Shown here piece after piece: positions 55,588 through 64,000 of a DNA stretch of 64,000 nt. The notes beneath the pieces were generated by a model that was not told the origin of the DNA, did not search any database, and was given only the letters and a program-made list of their open reading frames with translations. A program made the translations under genes and the position numbers. The stretch covers positions 5,812 through 69,811 of the forward strand of contig NW_006767458.1 in the NCBI RefSeq assembly GCF_000264995.1. The letters are read 5' to 3'. The DNA is from Punctularia strigosozonata HHB-11173 SS5. Its lineage: Eukaryota; Basidiomycota; Agaricomycetes; Corticiales; Punctulariaceae. The first letter of the stretch is position 1. Every line of letters starts with the position of its first letter.

Positions 55588-56169
55588 ATACGGTCTTTGA
55601 TCTTTTCTGCCAGTTGTGTTCCACACACTTTGTTTGCTGGATTCCTACGGTAGCGCGATAGTGCGCGTCCGTCGATTTGCTTCTGTATCTTTGTCACACC
55701 GTCTCATGGTTATCTATTTCGATCATCACATAAATTCGCGTCATCGTCGTTAGACTTCAAGCTAGAGATGGCTTCCCATCCACTGTGAAAATCTGAACCA
55801 TCATATCGCCATTGCTCCTCGCTTGATTCATCCGCGGATATGGGAAATTCTGAGTACCTCGGATCATCAGTAGCAGCGTGAGGGCGAACGACCAGTAGGT
55901 ATCACTCAAGACTTTGAGTCTTGTGAATCGTTTCCATTTCTTCGAAAACGACCTTCAAAGTTCAGATTATTTGATTAGGATGAGCCTCAAACGCACAACG
56001 AGCTCGCACGACTGAGACTCGACGCCAGCGGCCAACGTGCAATCGCCAAAGGCCGGCCAGTCACGTGCGTACCCCATCGCGATTAGCTCCCCCCTCAGGT
56101 TTTGCAGCCTCCCCGCCTCTTTTTTACGTTCCAGCTTTTCTCTTTACCTCCAACCTCGACGACCCAGCC
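55588..56169. other. Intergenic gap before NAP1
   Basis: 582 bases between two plus-strand genes. Only 3' and promoter sequence is expected. A CT-rich run (56,100-56,150) precedes the NAP1 start. Confidence 0.4.
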
Positions 56170-57844
56170 ATGTCCGACAGTCTGCCCATCAATCCCACCG
56201 GCATCGCCGCGCCCACCCCGCAGAACACCCCGCTTCAAAACGCCCCCATTGCCCAAGGGCTCTCGCGCCCGACCGTGCCAGACATCACCGAGGGCGACGA
56301 GCCCGACGAAGACGAGGAGGACGCCGAGGACACCGCCTCCGGCTTCCAGGCCACGATGGCGGGCCTCGTCCAAGGCAAGCTCCAGAGCTTGCTCGGGAAG
56401 AGCTCCGGCTACGTCGAGAGCTTGCCGGTCGAGGTCAAGAAGAGCGTCGCGGGTTTGAAGGGTATCCAGGTCAAGCATACCGAGCTGCAGAACCAGTACA
56501 AGAAGGAGTGCCTCGAGCTTGAGAAGAAGGTGAGCAACTCGTCTTTCGCACTGTGGGCGTGAGCTCGATCTATCGTCGTCATTCGTGCCTCTCCCGTCCT
56601 TGTTCTGGCTTTTTTCGAACTCGCATCTCGTTGCATCTGCCAACGATCCAATGATATCGCACCTCCTCCACCGCGATATCCACGGTCGACGATTTTCCTT
56701 TCCATCTCTCGATCTTTTTTCTTTGTCTTCCTCTGTCTCGTGCCGCATCCATTCCCGATAGCTAACTCGTACTTCCGCGTGTAGTACCTCGAGCTCCAAA
56801 AACCGCTGTACGAGCGCCGTCACGCGATCGTCACCGGCCAGGCGCAACCCACGCCGGAAGAAATCGAGGAGGGCGAGAAGGTGGCCCAGGAAGACGACCC
56901 CGCGTACACCCCGCTTCCCGCAGACGCCGTCGCTGCCACTCCGGCCGCGGCCATCCCCGAGTTCTGGCTCACCGCGCTCCGGAACCACGTCGGCCTCTCG
57001 GAGATCATCACCGACCGCGACGCGGGCGCGCTCAAGCACCTGACCGACATCCGGATAGCCTACCTCTCCCCCCCGGAGGAGGACAAGCCCGGCTTCCGGC
57101 TCGAGTTCGAGTTTGAGGAGAACGAGTACTTTGAGAACAAGGTCCTCACGAAGACGTACTATTACCAGCCCGAGGTCGGATACTCGGGCGACTTCTTGTA
57201 CGAGCGTGCCGTCGGGACCGAGATCAAGTGGAAGGGCGACGACAAGGACCTCACCAAGGAGTACGAGATCAAAAAGCAGAGGAATAAAAGTGAGCATTGC
57301 TGTCGAGGTCTTGGGAGCGAGTTGCTTATACCGGGCGTTAGACACCAACCGCACGCGTCTCGTCCGCAAGTCGCGCCCGAGCGATTCGTTCTTCAACTTC
57401 TTCAGCCCCCCTGTCCCGCCTAGCGACGACGAGGAGGAGGAAGTGGACGCGGAGGATCTTGATGAGCTCGAGATGAAGCTCGAGGTCGACTACCAGATCG
57501 GCGAGGACATCAAGGAGAAGGTACTGCCTGGCCACTGGATCCCGCTGTGTCGCATACCTGATCAGACTCTTCGTAGATCATCCCTCGTGCTATCGACTAC
57601 TTCACCGGAAAGGCTCTCGAATACGAGTCTATGGATGAGGACGACGATGACTACGAGGACATTGACGACGACGAAGACGGGTTTGAGGATGAGGTGCGTG
57701 AATTCGACGAGAAATCCTCATCGCCATAGTCGCTCACGTCCTTCACAGGACTCTGACGAGGACGAGGCGCCGGCGAGGCGGCGTGGACCCCCTAAGGGCC
57801 GTGGCGCGAACAACGTCGACCCTGAAGAGTGCAAGCAGCAGTAA
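56170..57844 (+). CDS. NAP1: Nucleosome assembly protein NAP1
   Basis: ATG at 56170 gives [16 protein letters not shown] coiled region follows ([41 protein letters not shown]), then [92 protein letters not shown] and [20 protein letters not shown], with a long acidic C-terminus ([20 protein letters not shown]). These are the NAP-domain and acidic-tail features of NAP1, the H2A-H2B chaperone that shuttles between cytosol and nucleus. Length is about 420 residues, as usual. The introns are short and in phase. The last exon ends [20 protein letters not shown], with KQQ before the stop. Confidence 0.95.
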
Positions 57845-58099
57845 ACCTCTCGCATCGCGTTTCCCTCCCATCACACTCCCTCTCTTCGTCTTCCTCTCCT
57901 ATGTGGCTTCTCTACTCAAGGATGATATAACGGCGTCGAATAAACGGCAATCGCGATCCTCTCTCACTCGACCCACACCTAGCGCGCCTCCCAAACGTAG
58001 TTGCTTCCTCCCGATGTTTAATGAATATTGTGTCTGTAGGCGCCAAATAATGTATGACTATGACATTGAGAATGGGGGGAAGTACAGAAAGGATCGAGA
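57845..58099. terminator. Shared 3' ends of NAP1 and SSZ1
   Basis: 255 bases between convergent stop codons. No clear poly(A) signal was assigned. Confidence 0.35.
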
Positions 58100-60122
58100 T
58101 CAGGGAGCCGCGATCTTGAGGGAGTGCGGCTCGCCCTTGGCGGTATCGCTGACCTCCCAAGCGTCGACCTCCACCGCGCCGTCCGCACCGACGATAAACT
58201 GTACCTCCAACCGCGTCCTCCACCGCCCCTTATCCTTCGCCGCGAGCTTCGCCTCGAAGGCGACCGCGCCGAGCAGGTGCTGCTTGGTGACGATGCGCTC
58301 CTTCACCTCCTCCTCCGGCTCCTCCTCCTCCTCGTCCTCCGGCACCTCGTCCCCCTCGTCGTACTCGATCTTCGGCGGCTTCACGAGCTCGACCTTGACG
58401 TCCTCCTTCGCCTCCCACACCTCGAACCCGACCTTCTTCGCCTCGCCCCCGCCGAGGTCGACGTCGAACCGGACCGCGCGCCGGCACGGCACCGCCGTCT
58501 CCGCCTTGACGCCGGTCACCCAGAGCCCGCCGAGCGCCGCGTCCGCCGCGGCGCCCTTCTCCTCCGGGAACAGCACCCCCACCGCGGCGCCGGTCGCGCT
58601 TACCTCCGTCCACTTGCTGTTCGTATCGAACGCCCACCTCACCTCCTCGTCCTCGTCCGCGTCGCCGAGGTGGACGAGGAGCTGCGCCTGGAGCGCGCAG
58701 CCGCGCGCGAGCAGCGTCGTCGGGTCGCCCGCGCCGCCGCCGACGACGGTGCCGGCCGTGAACGGCGTGACGAGCGCGTCGCCGAACGCGGCCACGAGCG
58801 CCTCGTCCAGCCCGGGCAAGCTCGCGCTCCCGCCGGCGTACACGACCTCGTCCACCGCGAACGGGTCGAGCCCCGCCTGGTCCGTCACGAGCCTTGCCGC
58901 GGCGCGCGCGACGTGCGCGTACACGGCGCGGGCCTCCATGTCGAACCGCATGCGGTTCAGCGAGCCGGTGTAGTCGAGGCCGTGCTTGAGCGACTCGACG
59001 GCGCAGGTGGCGGCGCCGGCGGAGGCGGAGACGGTGCGCTTGGTGTGCTCGAGCGCGAGGCGGAGCTTGGCCTCGGCGCGCTGGTCGTGCGTGTCCGCGG
59101 CGGGGCAGACGGCGAGCGGCGTCTTGGTCTTCTTGGTGAAGTCCTTGGCGAAGAACTTGACGAGCGCGTCGTCGATCTTGTCGCCGCCGACGGCGGGGTC
59201 CGAGGCGCGGGCGAGGACGTGCGCGAGGCCGGCGCGGAGGGAGACGAGGGTGAGCTCGAGCGCGGACGCGCCGAGGTCGACGATGAGCTGCGTGCGGTCT
59301 GCGGGGAGGGAGGAGGCGGAGGAGGCGGTGGAGGCGGCGACGGCGGCGCCGGCTTCGTCGAGGAGCTGGAGGACCTTGACGCCGGCGGCCTCGGCGGCGT
59401 GCTGGAGCGCGAGACGCTGGTGCTCGTCGAACCAGGCCGGGACGCTGAGCACGGCGCCGTCGACGGGCTTGCCGAGGAAGGCGGTCGCGGAGCCGAGCAG
59501 GGATTTGAGGAAGAGCGTCGTCGCTTCGGCGACGGTCAGGATCCGGTCGGTCGGCGCGTCGGCGCCGACGGAGACTTTGAAGGCGGGCAGGTCGGCGTGG
59601 TCGGGGTGCTGGATGACGGGCGCGGAGACGGTCGGCTTGTCGTGCGGGAGCTCGGAGAACCTGAAGGCGGGGTGCGTGAGCGACGGGATCGCGCGGGCTG
59701 GGGGAGAAAGCGGTTACTTTTTGCCGAGGAGGTTGCGGAAGCCGGTGATGGTGTTGTGCGCGTTCTTGACGAGCTGCTGCTTGGCCCCGTTTCCGATGTA
59801 CTGTTCAGCGGAACGCGGTGAGTTGTGCGATTCCGTCGTCTATGGCGGCAACGGGTCCACGTACGACTTCATCGCCCTGGAACGCGATGGCGCAGGCGAT
59901 CTGGCGTTCGCCGTCTTCGTTCGCAATGCATTCCGCAAGGTTCTCCTGATGGCAGCGCAAGATGTAACGTCAGGCCACGAAGTCCACGATGACGAAAGAC
60001 GTCCGTACTTTCGTGAGGACCGCGATGGACGCGTACGAGTTGCCAAAGTTGATGCCGACGACGGTGGGGAGTCCGTTGACGTCGATAGGCGCGTCCGCCG
60101 TACCGTTCGGCGTCGAAGTCAT
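58100..60122 (-). CDS. SSZ1: Hsp70-like Ssz1, ribosome-associated complex
   Basis: ATG at 60122 gives MTSTPNGTADAPIDVN and VVGINFGNSYASIAVLTK, the Hsp70-type P-loop. Splicing then gives ENLAECIANEDGERQIACAI, YIGNGAKQQLVKNAHNTIT, FRNLLGKK/FSELPHDKPTVS (junction verified in phase), VLSVPAWFDEHQRLALQHAA, LIVDLGASALELTLVSLRAG, RASDPAVGGDKIDDALVKF and VVYAGGSASLPGLDEAL. The substrate-binding part is short, ending GEPHSLKIAAP at 58100, as in Ssz1, which lacks the usual lid. In yeast Ssz1 and Zuo1 form RAC, which works with Ssb on nascent chains. About 570 residues are expected. The coding sequence is very G+C rich, giving long open frames on the other strand that are not genes. Confidence 0.92.
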
Positions 60123-60971
60123 CGATTTTTTGTCTGTTTCCGGTCGTCTAGAAAACCAGAGAAAGGGCCCGTCTATGGAGTTCGTAAAGTGCAAAGCGAT
60201 GGGAGGGCTGATGGTGGCAAATTTCGAACGGATTGGCCGACCCTAGAGCGGGGTTTGTGGCGGTGCTTCATTGTGGCTCGTGTGGCGGGCCATGCGTCTC
60301 CTCGCCGTCTGCGGCGACGCCGAGTGCGTCCTGCTGCCGTCCGTGCTTGCGCTTTGTATATTTGAGTGACTCGTGCAGAGCCTGAACTTTGCTCAAGCCC
60401 GTGTCATTGCGCTTTGCGATTGCCTACTAGGTCTGCCTTCCATTTGCGTCGTACCGGATATTGATCGCCACGTCTGCGGTGAATGTGGATCGCAGCGTGG
60501 CACGCAGTACGGCAAGCGTAATAGCGCTGGTTACCTGCGGTCCTGACAATAAGGGTCGATAGCCTCGTGGGACGGCGCAACGCGAAGGCCGCAGGGCGTC
60601 GAAAAGGAACAATGGCCATCCCCGGCTAACCGACGCGCGCACAATAGGCTCTCCGGACAAAGGCCTCTCAGCGCCTTGCCTCCCCCTCCGACTATAAAGC
60701 ATCGATGTTTTTCGTTCTGCGACACTCCAGTCTCCTGCTCTGTGTTAGCTCTTTCCTTCTCGCTTCCCGTCTCCTCTCTCGACCTCGACGCCAGCTCTTG
60801 ACGAGTCTGCCCCTCGACACGACACCTGCCTCAGCCCCTCTTTGACGACATCTGCATCCGCTCCCCGTCTCCTCATCCCCATCGCCCCTGTCTGCTCGCA
60901 CCCCACCGCCCCTGATCCCACCGCTCTAGACCGCCACAGCTCCCGAGCCCCGATTCATTGGCCGCCCCACG
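60123..60971. promoter_or_regulatory. Divergent promoter, SSZ1 / AA9 gene
   Basis: 849 bases between the two starts. A TATAAAG at 60693 lies toward the AA9 gene. The last 200 bases before the AA9 ATG are rich in C and T (CTCTTTCCTTCTCGCTTCC), as for highly expressed fungal genes. Confidence 0.5.
60693..60699 (+). promoter_or_regulatory. TATA box of the AA9 gene
   Basis: TATAAAG in GACTATAAAGC, about 280 bases upstream of the ATG. A long C/T-rich leader follows. Confidence 0.5.
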
Positions 60972-62062
60972 ATGCCCAAGCTCACGTCGACCCTGCTCAC
61001 CCTCTCGGCCCTGCTCGCCGCCCTCGCCCCCGTGCCCGTCTCCGCCCACGGCTACGTCCGCAAGGTCGCGATCGACGGCCACTTCTACGCCGGCAACTCG
61101 CCCAACAACGAGACGATCGTCGCGTCCCCCATCCGGCGCATCGACGACCCGTCCCCGATCAAGGGCGCCGCCAACGCCGCCGTCAACTGCGGCAAGAACG
61201 CCGCGATCGCCCCCGTCGTCGCCCCCGCCAACCCGGGCAGCATGCTCACCTTCGACTGGGCCGGCGGCGACGACGGCAACTGGCCGCACAACACCGGTCC
61301 CATGCTCACCTACATGGCCTCGTGCGTCGATTCTCCTTCCTCCTTCCTTCCTCCTTCCCTTCTTTATTCACCGATCTCGTTGATAGGTGCGGAAACACGA
61401 CGTGCGACAGGTTCGACTCGGCGAACGCGTCCTGGTTCAAGATCGACGAGGTCGGCAAGAAACCCGACAACCACACCTGGTTCCAGGCCGACCTCATGCA
61501 AGGCCTCACGCACACCGTCCAGCTGCCCTCCGCGCTCTCCGCCGGCGACTACCTCGTCCGGCACGAGATCATCGCCCTCCACCTCGCCACCTCCAAGGGC
61601 GGCGCCGAGTTCTACGCGTCCTGCACCCAGCTCCGCGTCGGCGGGAACGGCACCGCCTCCCCGGCCTCGCTACCCGAGGGGGAGGTGGTGAAGCTCCCCG
61701 GCGCGTATAAGGACACCGACCCGGGCATCTTCGACCCGACCGTGTTCGACACCGGCGCGAACTACACGTTCCCCGGGCCGGACGTCGCGAAGGGGCTCGC
61801 GGCGGGCGCGAGCGCGATCACCGCCCCGTCCAACTCGACCGCCAGCGGGCGCGAGCCCACCGTCGCCTCCGTCTCGTCCTCTGCCTCCTCCTCTGCATCG
61901 TCGACGAAGAGCACGAAGACGGCGTCGTCGTCGTCATCGTCCGAGACGATGGCCCACTCGGCTCGCGCGCAGCGGTACTATCCTCGCCGCGTGTCGCGCG
62001 TGATGCGCGACTTGGTCGACTTTGACACCGACGGCCCGATCATCGCCGACCTCAAGTGGTGA
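60972..62062 (+). CDS. AA9 lytic polysaccharide monooxygenase
   Basis: ATG at 60972 opens a signal peptide (MPKLTSTLLTLSALLAALAP) cleaved after VSA, so the mature N-terminus is His in HGYVRKVAIDG, the copper-binding first residue. The second copper ligand is the His of NWPHNTGPMLTYMASC. Other motifs are KIDEVGKKPDNHTWFQADLM, DYLVRHEIIALHLATSKGGA and EFYASCTQLRVGG with the axial Tyr. The usual Q-x-Y is E-x-Y here (GAG at 61607-61609). After the catalytic domain a Ser/Ala/Thr linker (SSSASSSASSTKSTKTASSS) leads to a basic tail and no cellulose-binding module. One short intron splits SC/GNTTC. It acts outside the cell on cellulose or related glucans. Length is about 340 residues. Confidence 0.9.
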
Positions 62063-64000
62063 ACGCCGTCTTACCTCGTCGATCCAGCCCTCACGCTCTC
62101 TCCATGTCCCGGTCACGAACCCCCCCCCCCTTCCACCCTTCTTGCGACGGCCGGCTTCGTCGCATCGAAGCGGAGAGAGAAGAGAAACGACCCTGACGAA
62201 CGTCTGTCATTCTGTATCAACCTTGCTGGACATTTTGTGGGACTCGGTCTCAGACTGCTCGCATTCTTTGTATCATCATCATCATTTGCGTATATCATTA
62301 GCACGGGCCGAAGGTAAAGTAGAGAGCTAGCTATATAATGTACCGCACAGTCAATCATTACTTGCTGTTTTGCTATTATCTACCTCGAATGTTGGGCGGT
62401 GAAGCCTAAAGTCGAACGACGATCGCCGTCGGCTTCCCACGCCCGCTGGTCATCCTGAACGTTGACGACGGCGTTTTTTTTTCTGGCCAACCATGTTCTA
62501 CGAATGCGAGCATCTCTTTACGTCCCGGTATCCTTCTAGCCTCACCGATGATGACGTGTGCTTTCGACTCGCCAACCGCTGGAATGTCGCTCTAGACTCG
62601 CGTAAAAGACTCCAAGGGACTTGGTAGCCGGACGCGGCGAAGCGTCAATTTCAGCTCATGTAGGATCGAGACAAGGGTATATACTGTAAGCACCACCGTC
62701 GTCGTTCACGTTTGCGAATATAGAATACAACAGTCCGCTAACATGTTTTTGCGGGTTAGCAGCCACTCGACCCTATCCCGTATAGAGCACCTCTCGTTCT
62801 GCATGGTCGCACACGAAAGAAAAAACCCTCGACCAAGTCGATGCAACTAATGTACCACCAGCACGCGGCCCCGCAGATGTTGTTTGGATATGACGCTCCG
62901 TTGCTGATCGTGGGCCTTCTTTCCGAAGACGCGGAGTCCGTGCCCTTGCTGGAAGTCCCGTTGTGCCCTGGAATTCGTCGCGCATTGACCGCCCCCTCCA
63001 CTCGTCCCCTAGCGAGCCGGCGACACGTCGCGTGAATGTACCTGCGTCATGAGCTGGCAAGATCAAGCAACCCTACCACAGATGCGCCGCATACTCGCCG
63101 CGCAGCCTACCGACGATGGAACGCGAAATGGGGGGGCTGAATCGCGACGCTGGGGGGTGCTGTGGAGGTACGGTTGTCTTGAGGAAGATGCTGTTCGTCA
63201 GCATGGAGGTGCCAGGGTCGCGCGTGGTCGGAGACACGCGTACGGGTTCGGATGAGAAGGAGGACGTGGTTGAGCGCGAGGAGCTATGGGTTGTTCACGA
63301 GGCACCGAAGAGATGGAGACCGCATCCCCCTCCAGAGGTTCCGCACTTCATCACCTGCAAGGCGAGGCGCATTTCTTCTTCCGGCCGTCATGAACGGCCA
63401 TCTTTTCGGGTGCTTACTGCGTTCTCATCCCCCCCCCCCTCCCTCCTTCTCCTCACGTACCGTGTATCTTACACCCTGGAGTGGTTTATGTCAAGTTTTG
63501 ATCATCTTCTGAATCTGTTCCGGTTCCTCCGATTACAGTATATACACCACGTCATGGGCGCACACCCCTTGGCATCCATACCCCACACCGATTTCACTGA
63601 TTCCCACCCTCGATCGTCTCCACCACCAGTCCCATCTCTTGACAGGACGCGCACCCGGCGGCCATCCGAGGTCATCCGTCGCACTGCGGATGCTTCCGAG
63701 GCCTCCCGCCCGGTGATCTCCAGCCGCACAACGAAGGTTCTTTGTGTGCTACGGCGTCTCTTCCGCTCGCCGGGAATCATGCGATTCCCCGTACCTCGAT
63801 GTCTTCTCCCAAGATCGGGATTGTGGGGAAGGAGAGGGCCGGGGAAGGCGAGGCCGATCTTGGGTCGTCTCGCTTGGCTCGAGCTCCTTTCTCTGGCTGC
63901 GACGTCTGCCGCACCACCGAATGCAGGACCAACACATAATCACGCGCTATTCTTCATGTGAGTGATCCCCGGCGTGCTTTCCGCACCGTTCGTTGACGGG
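62063..64000. other. 1.9 kb at the window end, no gene supported
   Basis: A 281-codon plus frame (63,116-63,961) and minus frames at 62,756-63,066 and 63,502-63,780 are open by chance composition and show no family motif, no splice-consistent extension and no signal sequence. The 3' region of the AA9 gene is at the left; the right edge may be the start of the next gene. Confidence 0.4.

Noticed and set aside
56095-57396. 433-codon minus-strand frame over NAP1
   Set aside because: Antisense shadow of the NAP1 exons and crosses its introns without any family motif.
59692-59722. Very short 19-nt GT-AG interval in SSZ1 before PARAIPSLT
   Set aside because: The downstream acceptor CCTTCAG gives a normal intron of about 57 nt and restores FSELPHDKPTV in frame, so no tiny intron or lesion is needed.
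58124-59821. 565-codon plus-strand frame and a 459-codon frame at 58,986-60,365
   Set aside because: They lie antisense to the SSZ1 exons. Strong G/C third-position bias keeps the opposite strand open. No motifs; very Arg/Leu/Val-rich.
63116-63961. 281-codon frame near the window end
   Set aside because: No family motif, no signal peptide, Pro/Ser-rich by composition, and competing frames of similar length on both strands.

Overview
The window is nuclear DNA of a filamentous basidiomycete, most likely a wood-decaying Agaricomycete. The genes are cut by many short GT-AG introns of about 45-120 nt. They include a DUF6533 membrane protein, a pyranose 2-oxidase, an aldos-2-ulose dehydratase and an AA9 lytic polysaccharide monooxygenase, a set typical of white-rot and related fungi. 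I support 22 protein genes and one pseudogene by reading splice junctions and family motifs by eye. No rRNA, tRNA, CRISPR array or bacterial operon was seen.

Layout. 1-300 is a minisatellite. 1.2-11 kb holds a YML079W-like cupin (-), a DUF6533 seven-helix protein (+), an allantoate-permease-type MFS transporter (+) and a secreted Ser/Thr-tailed protein (+). 11.2-15.5 kb is an Osh1-type oxysterol-binding protein (-) with ankyrin repeats, a PH domain and a perfect FFAT core. 16.4-20.7 kb is a tandem pair of POT-family peptide transporters, the second one broken. 20.7-22.3 kb is a 1.6 kb inverted-repeat DNA element carrying a nested 309 bp MITE; it ends on the start codon of a multi-helix membrane protein (22.3-23.6 kb).

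23.8-31.9 kb is the most interesting block: a pyranose 2-oxidase gene (-) and an aldos-2-ulose dehydratase gene (+) lie head to head across a 1.76 kb shared promoter region. These are consecutive enzymes of the glucose -> glucosone -> cortalcerone route. The oxidase keeps its flavin-attachment and substrate-loop motifs, but the nearly invariant catalytic His (GGTHRMG) reads Val (GGTVRAG), in a 19-nt exon. The pair may therefore no longer work as the textbook pathway, or the oxidase has changed role.

32.3-46.5 kb is richer in G+C and mostly conserved genes: an alkyltransferase-like protein (-), a GPR1/FUN34/YaaH acetate-type transporter (-), an unrecognised acidic-tailed protein (-), an NAT9-like acetyltransferase (-), an aldehyde dehydrogenase (-) and a Ubp14/USP5 deubiquitinase (+). 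46.6-54.1 kb is less G+C rich: a CDCA7-like zf-4CXXC_R1 protein (-), a type II haloacid-dehalogenase-like protein (-) and a 2.3 kb stretch with no recognisable gene. 54.1-62.1 kb carries a Zn2Cys6 transcription factor (+), nucleosome assembly protein NAP1 (+), the ribosome-associated Hsp70-like Ssz1 (-) and the AA9 enzyme (+). The last 1.9 kb shows no gene I can support.

All coordinates given for CDS run from start codon to stop codon and include introns. Residue counts are estimates unless exon arithmetic is stated. All family calls come from recognised motifs, not from searches.
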